From NCBI RefSeq assembly GCF_014199195.1, contig NZ_JACIJE010000005.1, positions 62,001-126,000 on the forward strand: 64,000 nucleotides of DNA, written 5' to 3'. A program made the position numbers and the translations under genes. Shown in pieces: positions 46,286 to 55,433 of this stretch. Positions within the stretch are counted from its first letter, which is position 1. The number at the start of each line of letters is the position of its first letter. The notes below the pieces were generated by a model that was given only the letters and a program-made list of their open reading frames with translations, was not told the origin of the DNA and did not search any database. This DNA is from Neoroseomonas alkaliterrae. GTDB lineage: Bacteria > Pseudomonadota > Alphaproteobacteria > Acetobacterales > Acetobacteraceae.

Positions 46286-47098
46286 TCAGTTCTGCTCGGT
46301 CTTGGGCGTCATCCAGCGCGCCGCGAGGATCGAGATCTCGTAGAGCAGGATCAGCGGCAGCGCGAGGCCGATCTGGCTGATGATGTCCGGCGGCGTGATC
46401 ACGGCGGCCACCACGAACATGCCCACGATCGCATAGCGCCGGCCCTTGCGCAGGCTGTCCACGTTCAGGATGCCCACGCGGCAGAGCAGCGTCAGCAGCA
46501 CCGGAAGTTGGAAGGCGATGCCGAAGGCGAGGATCAGGTGCATCACCAGCGAGAGATACTCGCCCACCTTCGCCTCGAGCTGCACCGGGATGCCGCCCGA
46601 GCCCGGCGGCGTCTCGAAGGAGATGAAGAAGCTCCAGGCCAGCGGGAAGATGAAGTAGTAGACCATCGCCGCGCCCAGCACGAAGAGGAATGGCGAGGCG
46701 ATCAGGAAGGGCAGGATCGCCCGCTTCTCGCTGCGGTAGAGGCCGGGTGCGACGAACAGCCAGAGCTGCGTCGCCCACATCGGGAAGGAGAAGAACACCG
46801 CCCCGAAGAAGGCGACCTTCAGGTAGGTGAAGAAGGCCTCGTAGAGCGCGGTGTAGATCATCCGCCGCTCTCCGCCGCCGGGCTGCGCGGCCAGGATGTC
46901 GGCCAGCGGGCGGGCCAGGAAGCCGTAGATCTGCTGCGCGAAGTAGTAGCAGACCGCGAAGCACAGGATGAAGGCGCCGATCGACCACAGGAGCCGCTGC
47001 CGCAGCTCCTTCAGGTGGTCCATCAACGGCATGGGCTTGTCGTTGATGGGATCGTCGTCGGTGTCGGTGTCGCGGGGCAAGGACCCGGTTCCCCTCAA
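46286..47098 (-). CDS. tatC: Twin-arginine translocase subunit TatC
   Basis: Six-helix inner-membrane receptor for folded twin-Arg precursors; 270 residues from a TTG at 47098 overlapping the tatB stop (TTGA). The acidic stretch [20 protein letters not shown] precedes the first helix, as in relatives, so the internal ATG at 47032 is probably not the start. Conserved Glu and Pro in [14 protein letters not shown] and FETPPGSGG are visible. Six hydrophobic segments end with [13 protein letters not shown]. It is between tatB and serS. Confidence 0.95.
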   Translation of the reverse strand: MRGTGSLPRDTDTDDDPINDKPMPLMDHLKELRQRLLWSIGAFILCFAVCYYFAQQIYGFLARPLADILAAQPGGGERRMIYTALYEAFFTYLKVAFFGAVFFSFPMWATQLWLFVAPGLYRSEKRAILPFLIASPFLFVLGAAMVYYFIFPLAWSFFISFETPPGSGGIPVQLEAKVGEYLSLVMHLILAFGIAFQLPVLLTLLCRVGILNVDSLRKGRRYAIVGMFVVAAVITPPDIISQIGLALPLILLYEISILAARWMTPKTEQN

Positions 47099-47610
47099 AC
47101 GCTCGGGGTGGTGCCGGCGGGCTTCGCGGCGGCGCTCTGGGCTGGCGGGACGAAGGCGGGTGCGGGCGGCGCCTCGGCCACGGGCGCGGGCGGCGGCGGG
47201 GGCGGCGGCGCCCAGCGCGCCACCTCGGGCGGCACGAAGGCCGGCGCGTTCTCCGGCACCGGCGGGGGCTCATAGCTCGGCGGCGTGTAGCTGCTGCCGG
47301 CCATCGGGTCCTCGAAGGCCTTGCGCACCGTGCCGTCGGCGTCCACCGCCTTCTCGATCTCGCCCTTGAGGTCGAAGTTGCGGATGTCGCTGATCGTGTT
47401 GCGCACGTCCGCGATCTGGTTGCGCACATCCTCGAGCTTCGCCTCGCGCACCAGCTCGTCGGCCTGCTGCTGGAACTCCGCCACCTTGCGGCGCAGCGAC
47501 TGGATGCCCTTCGCGACGCCCTTGATGGCGTCGGGCAGGTCCTTGGGGCCGATGACGACGAGCGCCACCACGGCAATCAAGGCGATCTCCGACCAGGCGA
47601 GGTCCAGCAT
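47095..47610 (-). CDS. tatB: Sec-independent translocase subunit TatB
   Basis: Partner of TatC in twin-Arg precursor binding; 171 residues. One N-terminal transmembrane helix (about 5-20: [15 protein letters not shown]), then the hinge [20 protein letters not shown] and an amphipathic helix, followed by a Pro/Ala-rich disordered tail. The ATG at 47610 has AAGGGA three bases upstream; 47622 would place the SD on the codon. It is coupled to tatC. No tatA lies upstream; instead an ABC ATPase gene occupies that place, unlike the usual scpB-tatA-tatB-tatC order. Confidence 0.94.
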   Translation of the reverse strand: MLDLAWSEIALIAVVALVVIGPKDLPDAIKGVAKGIQSLRRKVAEFQQQADELVREAKLEDVRNQIADVRNTISDIRNFDLKGEIEKAVDADGTVRKAFEDPMAGSSYTPPSYEPPPVPENAPAFVPPEVARWAPPPPPPPAPVAEAPPAPAFVPPAQSAAAKPAGTTPSV

Positions 47611-47695
47611 GGGTCCCTTCATCCCCCGGCGCGACTGCCGGCGGGGCAGCCCCGTTAGCAGGAAGCCGGCACGCCGCCAATGCGGCGCACTTTAT

Positions 47696-48742
47696 CTAGG
47701 AAGCCTCGAGGGGAAAGACGAAGGCCCGCTCGGGGTCCAGGCCGACCGTTACGCGATCGCCCCGGGCGAGGCGCCGGCCCGCCTGCAGCCGGGCATGCAG
47801 GTGCAGCACGCCGCCCTGCCCGTCCGGCAGCGCCAGGTGGACCATGGTGCTCGCCCCGAGCAGGCGGCAGGCCTCGACCTCCGCGACCTCCCCTTCGAGG
47901 CTGCCGAGGCAGAGCCCCTCGGGCCGGACCAGGACCTCGGCGGCGGTGGCCTCGGCCAGGCCCTTCGCCGGCAGGCTGCCCAGGGCGGTCTCCGCCCGGC
48001 CCTCGCGCACCCGGGCGGGCAGGCGGTTCACCTCGCCGAGGAAGGTCGCGACATAGCGGTCGGCCGGGGAGAAATAGAGCGCCTCGGGCGTGCCGAGCTG
48101 CAGGATCCGCCCCTCCCGCATCAGCGCGATGCGGTCGGCCATGAACATCGCCTCCTCCGAATCGTGGGTGACGAGCAGGGTGGCGATCCCGGCAGTCTGG
48201 AGCACGTGCAGCGTGTCGTCGCGCACCTGCTCGCGCAGCCGCGTGTCCAGGCTCGCGAAGGCCTCATCGAGCAACAGCACCGAGGGCAGCGGCGCGAGCG
48301 CGCGCGCCAGCGCCACCCGCTGCTGCTGCCCGCCCGAGAGCATGTGCGGGAAGGCATCCCGGTGCGAGGTCAGCCCGACGCGCTCCAGCGCATCGGCGAC
48401 CCGCGCCGCCCTTTCGCCGCGGGCCGCGAAGCGCAGCCCGAAGGCGACGTTCTCCGCCACCGTGAGGTGGGGAAACAGCGCGTAGTCCTGGAACACGAAG
48501 CCCACGCCGCGGCGCTCGGGCGGCACCTCCCGCCCCGGCTCCGCGATGACCTGCCCGCCCAGTTCGATCCGCCCCTCCTGCAGGGGCTCGAGCCCGGCGG
48601 CAAGGCGCAGCAGCGTCGTCTTGCCGCAGCCCGAGGCGCCGAGCAGGCAGACGATCTCCCCCGGCGCGACCGTCAGGTCCACGCCCTTGAGCACCTGGTT
48701 CGCGCCATAGGCATGGCGCACGCCGCGAAAGACCAGCGTCAT
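47696..48742 (-). CDS. ABC transporter ATPase, Fe(3+)/polyamine importer type (FbpC/PotA-like)
   Basis: ATPase of 348 residues of the importer group with a regulatory TOBE-like C-terminus. Walker A is GASGCGKTTLLRL near 37, Q-loop VFQDYALFP, ABC signature HMLSGGQQQRVALARALAP, Walker B LLLDEAFASLD and H-loop LVTHDSEEAMF. After about 240 the OB/TOBE region is visible (LVRPEGL). The FbpC-like pattern suggests ferric iron or another small ligand. No permease or binding-protein gene lies nearby, so it is orphaned. It lies between scpB and tatB where tatA usually is. Confidence 0.9.
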   Translation of the reverse strand: MTLVFRGVRHAYGANQVLKGVDLTVAPGEIVCLLGASGCGKTTLLRLAAGLEPLQEGRIELGGQVIAEPGREVPPERRGVGFVFQDYALFPHLTVAENVAFGLRFAARGERAARVADALERVGLTSHRDAFPHMLSGGQQQRVALARALAPLPSVLLLDEAFASLDTRLREQVRDDTLHVLQTAGIATLLVTHDSEEAMFMADRIALMREGRILQLGTPEALYFSPADRYVATFLGEVNRLPARVREGRAETALGSLPAKGLAEATAAEVLVRPEGLCLGSLEGEVAEVEACRLLGASTMVHLALPDGQGGVLHLHARLQAGRRLARGDRVTVGLDPERAFVFPLEAS

Positions 48743-48773
48743 GGCCGCCCCTGGCGCGCGGGCCGCGAAAGCC

Positions 48774-49595
48774 TCATGCCTCCCCTGCCCTCCCGCCGGG
48801 CGCGGGCGCATCGCCGTCCTCCGCGCCGGACGGCGCCCCGGGGGCGAGGCCGGGCAGGGCGGGGCCGGTCTCGGCGGTCACCAACTCCTCCTTGCGCGGC
48901 AGGTCGCCCAGGGATTTCAGCGCAAACTGCTCGAGGAATTTGGGCGTCGTCCCCCACAGCGTGGGCCGGCCCGGCACCTCGCGCCGCCCGCGCGGGGCGA
49001 TCAGGCCGAGTTCCAGCAGCGCCTCGAGCGTCGTCTGCGCGAGCGCCGCGCCGCGGATCTCCTCGATCTCGCCGCGGGTGCAGGGCTGGTGGTAGGCGAC
49101 GATGGACAGCGCCTCCATCGCCGCGCGGGGCAGCCGGCGCGGTGCCTGCACCACCTTGGTCAGCCGTGGCGCGAGGTCGGGCGCGGTGCGGAAGGCCCAG
49201 CCGCCCGCGACCTCGGCCAGCACCACGCCGCGCCCCTCGCAGGCCTCGGCCAGTGCGGCCATCACGGCGGCAGGCGACAGCCCGCCGGGCAGAACGGCGG
49301 CGAGCATGGCCGGCGAGACCGGGCGGTCCGAGGCGAAGACCAGGGCTTCCGCGAGCCGCACCGCCTCGGCCAGCAGCGCCGGATCGGCCGGGGCCTCCCC
49401 GGTCGCGGCGGCGTCGCCGGCCCCCTCCCCGGCAGCGCCGCCGTCGCCAGCGCCCGGCGCCTCGCCGCCGCCATCGGCCTCGGCGGCGGCGCCGGGCGCC
49501 ACCCCGTCCGGCTCGGCGGGCATGGGCGGCAGGGCCTCGGGCTCGGCGGGCGGCCCGGACGGCGTCCCCTGCTCCTCAGCCTGCTGGTTGGTCAT
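48774..49595 (-). CDS. scpB: Segregation and condensation protein B
   Basis: Winged-helix partner of ScpA and Smc in chromosome condensation; 273 residues. The first about 70 are low-complexity Ala/Gly/Pro/Glu. The core starts at ALLAEAVRLAEALVFASDRP and includes ALSIVAYHQPCTRGEIEEIRG then RREVPGRPTLWGTTPKFLEQ, the family hallmark. I chose the ATG at 49595, nine bases from GGAGGAGG, over 49604. It overlaps scpA by 20 bases. The tail is also low complexity. Confidence 0.93.
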   Translation of the reverse strand: MTNQQAEEQGTPSGPPAEPEALPPMPAEPDGVAPGAAAEADGGGEAPGAGDGGAAGEGAGDAAATGEAPADPALLAEAVRLAEALVFASDRPVSPAMLAAVLPGGLSPAAVMAALAEACEGRGVVLAEVAGGWAFRTAPDLAPRLTKVVQAPRRLPRAAMEALSIVAYHQPCTRGEIEEIRGAALAQTTLEALLELGLIAPRGRREVPGRPTLWGTTPKFLEQFALKSLGDLPRKEELVTAETGPALPGLAPGAPSGAEDGDAPAPGGRAGEA

Positions 49596-50337
49596 CCGCG
49601 GCATCCTCCTCCGGCCGGCGGCGCACCAGGATCGGGCCGAAGGCCTCCTCCTGGCGCAACTCGATGCCGCCGCCGCGGGCCATCTCCAAGCCTGCCACGA
49701 GCGTGCTGGCAAGGGCCGCCCGCCGCTCGAGCGGATCGAGGATCGTCTCCGGCAGGAAGCCCTGCAGCACGGACCAGGAGGGCAGCGCGCCGACCAGCCG
49801 GCCGAGCCGCTCCAGCGCCTCCTGCACGGTGAACAGCTTGCGCGGCTTGGGCCGGTAGGGGCGCCGCGCCAGCGCCCGCCGCCGCGCCGCCACATAGGCC
49901 TGCAGCAGCGAGGGCAGGTCGGCATGCAGGCCGGAGCGGTCCTCGACGCGCAGGCTCTCGGGCGCGCCGCGCGGGAAGACATCGTGGCCCAGCCAGGGGC
50001 GGCGGTTGAGCCACAACGCCGCGGCCCGCATCCGCTCCAGTTCCGCCAGCCTCTCGGTCAGCGTCTCGGCCAGCGCCTCGGCATCCTCGCCCTCGGCCTG
50101 ATCGGGCGGCACGAGCAGGCGCGATTTCAGCCAGGCGAGCCAGGCGGCCATCACCAGCCAGTCGGCGGCGAGTTCGAGGCGCACCCTGCGCGCGCCCTCG
50201 ATCACGGCGAGATACTGGTCCACCAGCGCCACGATCGAGATGCGGGCGATGTCCACCTTCTGCGCCCGCGCGAGTTCGAGCAGCAGATCGAGCGGCCCCT
50301 CGAACCCGTCCAGCCGCAGGTGCAGCGACTCGCTCAC
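49576..50337 (-). CDS. scpA: Segregation and condensation protein A
   Basis: Kleisin subunit linking Smc heads; 253 residues from a GTG overlapping the protease stop as GTGA. SESLHLRLDGFEGPLDLLLE and ARAQKVDIARISIVALVDQY at the N-terminus are diagnostic, followed by WLVMAAWLAWLKSRLLVP. The C-terminal winged helix includes FLPETILDPLERRAALASTL and LRQEEAFGPI. It is made together with scpB. Order nagZ, protease, scpA, scpB is common in alphaproteobacteria. Confidence 0.94.
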   Translation of the reverse strand: MSESLHLRLDGFEGPLDLLLELARAQKVDIARISIVALVDQYLAVIEGARRVRLELAADWLVMAAWLAWLKSRLLVPPDQAEGEDAEALAETLTERLAELERMRAAALWLNRRPWLGHDVFPRGAPESLRVEDRSGLHADLPSLLQAYVAARRRALARRPYRPKPRKLFTVQEALERLGRLVGALPSWSVLQGFLPETILDPLERRAALASTLVAGLEMARGGGIELRQEEAFGPILVRRRPEEDAADDQPAG

Positions 50338-51044
50338 CGCCCGATGCCTCCATGCCCGGCGAGCCACAGCACGGTATCGAAGACCGGCGCGACGATGCCG
50401 CGGACGAACCACCCCATGGGGTCCCAGGCCGGCACGGCCATGGGCAGGACGAAAAGGCCCAGGATGACGATCAGGAGTCCATAGGGCTCGACACGCGCCA
50501 GCGCGATGGCCGGCCCGCGCGGCAGCAGCCCCACCATGATCCGCCCGCCGTCGAGCGGCGGCAGCGGGATCAGGTTGAACAGCCCGAGCACCAGATTCGC
50601 GAGCATGGACAGCGCCACGAAGCGCAGCAGGAAGCCCGTCGCCTCGGGCCCCAGCATGGCCTGCCCGCCGATCACCGCATGGGCCAGCAGCGCCGAGGCG
50701 AAGGCCAGCACGGCATTCACCGCCGGCCCCGCGGCCGCCACCAGCACCATCCCCATCCGCGGGTCGCGCAGGCGCCAGATGTCCACCGGCACCGGCTTGG
50801 CCCAGCCGAACAGCCCCTGGATCTGGCCGATGGTCAGCAACTGGCCCAGGATCATCACCCCCGGCACCAGCAGCGTGCCCACCGGGTCCACATGGCGGAA
50901 GGGATTGAGGCTGATCCGCCCCATCCGCTCGGCCGTGTCGTCCCCGAGCGCGCGCGCGGCATAGCCATGCGCCGCCTCGTGCAGGGTGATGGCGAGGACC
51001 ACGGCGATCACCGCCGCGGCCACCTCCGGCAGCCAGGCGGGCAT
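50334..51044 (-). CDS. Site-2 protease family zinc metalloprotease
   Basis: Intramembrane protease (M50 family) of 236 residues. The zinc motif HEAAH lies in AVVLAITLHEAAHGYAARAL near residue 22, and the second metal region is NLIPLPPLDGGRIM near 165, with the Asp ligand. About five or six hydrophobic helices are visible. The substrate is unknown. The start shares a base with the nagZ stop (TGATG), and the stop overlaps scpA. This gene beside scpA is typical. Confidence 0.91.
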   Translation of the reverse strand: MPAWLPEVAAAVIAVVLAITLHEAAHGYAARALGDDTAERMGRISLNPFRHVDPVGTLLVPGVMILGQLLTIGQIQGLFGWAKPVPVDIWRLRDPRMGMVLVAAAGPAVNAVLAFASALLAHAVIGGQAMLGPEATGFLLRFVALSMLANLVLGLFNLIPLPPLDGGRIMVGLLPRGPAIALARVEPYGLLIVILGLFVLPMAVPAWDPMGWFVRGIVAPVFDTVLWLAGHGGIGR

Positions 51045-52072
51045 CAGGCGGGCCGGGCCGTCGGGTCGTCGCCCGCCACCGCCGCGGGGGCGCGCAGCGC
51101 GGCGTCGCGCAGCGCCCGCAGACGCGCCGGGTCGCGGTCACGCAGCGCATCCCGGGCGAGACGCGCCGCCGCAAGCCGTTCCGCCGCGCGGTCGGTCAGC
51201 GCCGGGCAGTCGGCCAGCACCGCCGCGCTGTCCGCCAAGCGGCCCGTGCAATGCAGCACGATGTCGCAGCCGGCCGAGAGCGCCGCCGCCGCCAGATCGT
51301 TCGAGGCGCCCTTGAGTGCCCCCATGGCGAGATCGTCCGTCACCAGCACGCCGTCGAACCCCACCTCGCCGCGGATGATGTCCCCTATCACGGCGGGGGA
51401 GATGGTGGCAGGCCGCGCCGCATCCCAGGCCTCGTAGAGCACATGCGCGGTCATCGCCCAGGCGCCGGAGGCCGCCAGCGCCCGGAAGGGCAGGAGATCA
51501 TCGGCCAGCGCCGCGCGGGGCGCGCCGACCCGCGGCAGTTCGTGGTGGCTGTCGGCCGTTGCGCGCCCATGCCCGGGAATGTGCTTGATGACCGGGATCG
51601 CGCCGCCGGCCTGCAGCCCCGCCGCGAAGGCCGCGCCGCAGCGCGCGACCTCGGCCGGATCGGCCGAGAAGGCGCGGTCCCCGATCACGCCATGCGCGCC
51701 GGGGATCCGGAGGTCGAGCACCGGCGCGCAGACCACGTCGAGTCCCGCCGCGGCGCAGGCGGCCCCGAGCAGCAGCGCATTGGCCAGGATGGCCGGCGCC
51801 GGCGCGCCCTCCAGCGCGGCGGCGGGCGGCCAGGCCTCCCATGCGGGCGGCCTCAGCCGGGCCACACGGCCGCCTTCCTGGTCCACCAGCACCGGCGCCT
51901 CGGCGCCGAGGATGGCGCGGACCTCCTCCGTCAGCGCCCGGAGCTGGGCGGCATCCACGACGTTGCGGGCGAAGAGGATGACGCCGAGCGGCCGTCGCGC
52001 GCGCAGCAGGGCGGCCTCCTCGGCCGAGAGCCGCGGCCCGGAGAGCCCGATGATCGCCGCGCGCGGGGTCAT
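51044..52072 (-). CDS. nagZ: Beta-N-acetylhexosaminidase NagZ
   Basis: Family 3 glycosidase of peptidoglycan recycling, releasing GlcNAc from GlcNAc-anhydromuropeptides in the cytoplasm; 342 residues. The conserved loop IPVIKHIPGHGRATADSHHE holds the His of the general-acid pair, LVDQEGGRVARLRPP precedes, and the nucleophile Asp is in GVLVTDDLAMGAL. ATG chosen at 52072 (MTPRAAIIGLSGPRL), the family start. Its product can control AmpC-type beta-lactamase via anhydromuropeptides in bacteria with ampR; no such gene is here. Confidence 0.94.
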   Translation of the reverse strand: MTPRAAIIGLSGPRLSAEEAALLRARRPLGVILFARNVVDAAQLRALTEEVRAILGAEAPVLVDQEGGRVARLRPPAWEAWPPAAALEGAPAPAILANALLLGAACAAAGLDVVCAPVLDLRIPGAHGVIGDRAFSADPAEVARCGAAFAAGLQAGGAIPVIKHIPGHGRATADSHHELPRVGAPRAALADDLLPFRALAASGAWAMTAHVLYEAWDAARPATISPAVIGDIIRGEVGFDGVLVTDDLAMGALKGASNDLAAAALSAGCDIVLHCTGRLADSAAVLADCPALTDRAAERLAAARLARDALRDRDPARLRALRDAALRAPAAVAGDDPTARPA

Positions 52073-52133
52073 GCGCGGGCCGTGACGCGCAGGCTGGCCG
52101 CCCGACGCCGGCGCGGACGCCCTGCCCGGAGCG

Positions 52134-52865
52134 TCAGCGCACCACGAGGCAAGGAATCCGCTCGGCGCGCAGGCGCTCGCAATACTCGCGGGCGGAGGCG
52201 ATGTCCGCGAAGCCACCGGTGCGCAGGCGGAAGAGCGGCGGCTGACCCTCCCGCTCGAACCGCACCACCTGCGGCCGGAAGGCGCCGAGCAGGTCGGGAT
52301 GCCGCCGCGCGAGGCGGTCCCATTCCGCGCGCGCCGCCTCCTCCGAGGTCAGCGCGCCAAGCTGGATGCGAATCGCGCCATTCGGCGCGGGCGCGACACG
52401 CGCGGGCGGCGCGGCGGCCGGCGCCGTGGCGGGAGCGGGAGCGGGTGCCGCCTGCGGCGGCGCCTCGGCGGCCGGGGCGCGGGCGGGGGCCGAGGGCGCC
52501 GGCGCGGCAACCGGCGGCGGCTGCGCCACCTGGGCGCGCAGCGCGTCGATGCGCGGCGCCTCGGGCTCCGGCGCGAGGCGCGCGGGCGGCGGCTGCGCGG
52601 TGCTGCCGCGGCTGCGCTCGAAGATCAGCTCGTCCTGGTTCGGCACGCGCAGCCCGCCGGGATCGTCCGGGCGCACCTTGAAGGGGCGCGCATCGGCCTC
52701 GATCAGCGGCACCGTCCGCGCGCCGCCGCGCGAAAGGCCCCAGGCGATCGCGCCGCCCGCCACCAGCATCGCCGCCAGCCCGCCGCCCACCGCGATCATC
52801 CGCCAGGGCGGCCCGCCGCCATGCGACGGCCGCATGCGATAGGACGGCACCGGAATGTCTGTCAC
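52134..52865 (-). CDS. SPOR-domain inner-membrane protein
   Basis: Protein of 243 residues with one N-terminal membrane helix (about 23-43: IAVGGGLAAMLVAGGAIAWG), a long Ala/Pro linker (about 95-160), and a C-terminal SPOR domain (about 163-243: GAIRIQLGALTSEEAARAEW to IPCLVVR). SPOR domains bind denuded glycan at division sites. It lies between argS and nagZ, where such genes are often found in alphaproteobacteria. The FtsN-like architecture suggests a role in septal peptidoglycan, though no ftsN motif upstream of SPOR is clear. Confidence 0.9.
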   Translation of the reverse strand: MTDIPVPSYRMRPSHGGGPPWRMIAVGGGLAAMLVAGGAIAWGLSRGGARTVPLIEADARPFKVRPDDPGGLRVPNQDELIFERSRGSTAQPPPARLAPEPEAPRIDALRAQVAQPPPVAAPAPSAPARAPAAEAPPQAAPAPAPATAPAAAPPARVAPAPNGAIRIQLGALTSEEAARAEWDRLARRHPDLLGAFRPQVVRFEREGQPPLFRLRTGGFADIASAREYCERLRAERIPCLVVR

Positions 52866-52898
52866 GCCCCACCCCCTGGGGCCCGACCCCCGGCCCCG

Positions 52899-54737
52899 TC
52901 AGCGCATCTCCTCCACGGGCGTCACCCCCATGACGCCAAGGCCCGAGCGGATCACCGTCGCGGTCGCCGCGACGAGGGCCAGCCGGGCCCGGGTCGCCTC
53001 CGGTTCCTCCGCGCGGATGAAGCGCAGCGTCGAATCGTCGCGACCACGGTTCCACAATACATGAAAGTCCGCGGCCAAGTCTTGGAGAAAGAACGCGATC
53101 CGGTGCGGCTCACGGGCTGCCGCGGCGGCCTCCACCGTCCGTGGCCATGCTGCGATGCGGCGAATGAGCGCCATCTCCGCCGGATCGGTCAGCGCCGCGA
53201 GCGGGGCCGAGGCCAGCTCCGCCGCCTTCGGGTCCCCCGCCTGGCGCAGCACGGAGCGGCAGCGCGCATGCGCGTACTGCACGTAGAACACCGGATTGTC
53301 GCGCGTCTGCTCGACCACCTTGTCGAGGTCGAACTCCATCTGCGCGTCGGACTTGCGGGTGAGCATGGTGAAGCGCACCGCGTCGCGCCCCACCTCCTCG
53401 ATCAGGTCGCGCAGCGTGACGTAGGTGCCGGCGCGCTTGGACATGCGCACCGGTTCGCCCGCCTTCATCACGTGCACGATCTGGCAGAGCACCACCTCGA
53501 GCGGCACCTTGCCGTCCGAGAGCGCGCGCACCGCCGCCTGCATCCGGTTCACGTAGCCGCCGTGATCGGCGCCCCAGACATCGATCAGCAGCGCGTGGCC
53601 GCGCGCGATCTTGTCGGCATGGCAGGCGATGTCGTTGGCGAAGTAGGTGTTCGTCCCGTCCGACTTGCGCAACGGACGGTCCACGTCGTCGCCGAAATCG
53701 GTCGCGCGGAACAGTGTCTGCGCGCGCGGCTCCCAGTCCTCGGGCGTCTTGCCCTTGGGCGGCTCGAGCACGCCCTCGTAGATCAGCCCCTTGTCCTGCA
53801 GCAGCCTGACCGCGCCTTCCACCGCGCCGGCCTCGACCAGCGCGCGCTCGGAGAGGAACACGTCCTGCGTCACGCCGAGCAGCGCGAGATCCTCGCGGAT
53901 CTCGGCCATCATCATCGCCACCGCCGTCTCGCGCGCGGTGTCGAGCCAGGCCGTGCGGACCAGCCAGCCGCGCTCGAGCGCCGGGGCGAAGACCGAGACG
54001 GTCTCCTCGGAGGGCGGGGCGCCGGCCTCGATCCGCTGCGGCATCATGCTCGCGCCGTGGCGCTCGGCCAGCGCCTCGCCCACCGCGACGAGGTAGTCGC
54101 CGCGATACTGCAGCGTGACGCCGAAGCGCCGCTCGGCGGCTTCGGCGTTCCACTCGTCGGCGTCGAGCGTGACCGCGCGCAGGTAGCGCCAATAGGCCGC
54201 CCAGCCGAGGGCGGCGACCTGGTTGCCCGCGTCGTTGACGTAGTATTCCTTGGTCACCGCGAAGCCCGCCTTGGCAAGCAGGTTGGCGAGCGCATCGCCC
54301 ACCACAGCGCCGCGGCAATGGCCCACATGCATCGGCCCGGTCGGGTTGGCCGAGACGTATTCCACATTCACCTTGAGCCCGCCGCCGAGCGTGCTGTCGC
54401 CAAAGGCCTCGCCCGCGCGCAGCACGGCGGGGATCTGGGCGCGCAGGAAATCCTCGCGCAGACGGAGGTTCACGAAGCCCGGCCCGGCCGGCGCGGCCTC
54501 GGCCACCATCGGCAGGGCGAGCAGCCGCTCGGCCAGCGCCGCGGCGAGTTTCGGCGGCGGCATCCGGGCAGGCTTCGCCGCCACCAGCGCGGCGTTGGTC
54601 GCCATGTCGCCATGGGCGGCCTCGCGCGGCGGCTCGACCTGCACGCGCGCCAGCGTCTCGGCCGGCAGGTCGGGCACCAGGGCGGCCAGCGCGCCGCGCA
54701 CCTCCTGCGCCAGCAGGGTGAAGATGTTCTCGGTCAT
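52899..54737 (-). CDS. argS: Arginyl-tRNA synthetase
   Basis: Class I synthetase of 612 residues. The N-terminal additional domain (about 1-110) is present; the HIGH-type motif is [21 protein letters not shown] near 133-147; the KMSKS-like region is [16 protein letters not shown] near 400. The C-terminal DALR anticodon-binding domain includes [19 protein letters not shown] and ends [11 protein letters not shown] at 54737 ([13 protein letters not shown]) is the family start. It is downstream of the possible deaminase-fold gene and upstream of the SPOR gene. Confidence 0.96.
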   Translation of the reverse strand: MTENIFTLLAQEVRGALAALVPDLPAETLARVQVEPPREAAHGDMATNAALVAAKPARMPPPKLAAALAERLLALPMVAEAAPAGPGFVNLRLREDFLRAQIPAVLRAGEAFGDSTLGGGLKVNVEYVSANPTGPMHVGHCRGAVVGDALANLLAKAGFAVTKEYYVNDAGNQVAALGWAAYWRYLRAVTLDADEWNAEAAERRFGVTLQYRGDYLVAVGEALAERHGASMMPQRIEAGAPPSEETVSVFAPALERGWLVRTAWLDTARETAVAMMMAEIREDLALLGVTQDVFLSERALVEAGAVEGAVRLLQDKGLIYEGVLEPPKGKTPEDWEPRAQTLFRATDFGDDVDRPLRKSDGTNTYFANDIACHADKIARGHALLIDVWGADHGGYVNRMQAAVRALSDGKVPLEVVLCQIVHVMKAGEPVRMSKRAGTYVTLRDLIEEVGRDAVRFTMLTRKSDAQMEFDLDKVVEQTRDNPVFYVQYAHARCRSVLRQAGDPKAAELASAPLAALTDPAEMALIRRIAAWPRTVEAAAAAREPHRIAFFLQDLAADFHVLWNRGRDDSTLRFIRAEEPEATRARLALVAATATVIRSGLGVMGVTPVEEMR

Positions 54738-54820
54738 GGGGACTCGGCAGTTCGGATCGGGCGCTTGATACGCCAGAGCGGGCGGCAGGCGTAGCCCGCC
54801 CGCCGAGGGGCAGCCCCGCG

Positions 54821-55345
54821 CTACAGATGCAGCCGGTCGAAATCCCTCTGGAGGCTGGCTTCCAGCCCGTTGATGGACTCCATCGTCAGGTGGCACGGCC
54901 CGCAGAGGAACTCCTTCACCCGGGCCGACAGGCCCCAGGCGCCGCCGGCCAGCATCGTGTTGCGCGTCTTGGTCGTCGCCCCGCTCAGCGGCCGGACGCC
55001 GAGGAAGCCCAGCAGGGTCGAGCAATGCACGCAGCACGGCTTGCCGGCAGCCTCGACATAGACGAGCCCGCCGCGGAACAGCGCCGCCGCCCCTTCCGCG
55101 CCCTTGCTCCCGATCAGCGCGTCGAGCGCCGTCATCTCGGCGTGGCCCTTGCCCTTGCCGGTCTCGCCTTCGAACACCTCCGGCCGCTCGCCGCCGGCGA
55201 CGACCAGGCGCGCGCGGAATGTGGGCGCATGGTCGTCATGCTCGCCCTCCTGCTCGGCGGCCGCGAAGTTCCGCCAACTGGCCCTGATGTCGAGGTCGGT
55301 CCGGGCGATCCTGGTGCGTTGCGATCGTCCGTCATGGCCGCTCAT
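54821..55345 (-). CDS. Uncharacterised Cys/His-rich protein, possible deaminase fold
   Basis: I do not recognise this 174-residue protein. It has [10 protein letters not shown] at 68-77 and [16 protein letters not shown] at 102-117, which resemble the HxE and PCxxC zinc motifs of cytidine-deaminase-like enzymes in order and spacing, with one extra Cys between Pro and CxxC. A second CGPCH is at 148-152. The Gly/Lys-rich GETGKGKG before HAE and the basic N-terminus could contact nucleic acid. The start ATG has a plain upstream sequence. It lies alone between argS and dgt on the minus strand. A metal-binding structural role is an alternative. Confidence 0.7.
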   Translation of the reverse strand: MSGHDGRSQRTRIARTDLDIRASWRNFAAAEQEGEHDDHAPTFRARLVVAGGERPEVFEGETGKGKGHAEMTALDALIGSKGAEGAAALFRGGLVYVEAAGKPCCVHCSTLLGFLGVRPLSGATTKTRNTMLAGGAWGLSARVKEFLCGPCHLTMESINGLEASLQRDFDRLHL

Positions 55346-55433
55346 GGCCGCCTCCGCCGGTTGCCGCCGGGATGCTAGAAGCGCCGGACGGCTTCAACAA
55401 CCATTGCGGGTATCCGGCCCACCCGGCTCGCCC

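Noticed and set aside
49380-49520. GCC/GGC-rich tract in the scpB N-terminus as a DNA repeat
   Set aside because: It encodes an irregular Ala/Gly/Pro/Glu segment in frame, without a regular unit length.
54738-54820. Hairpin GCGGGC...GCCCGC between argS and the Cys/His-rich gene as a terminator
   Set aside because: The stem is only about six bases, has no T-tract, and alternative pairings are as good.
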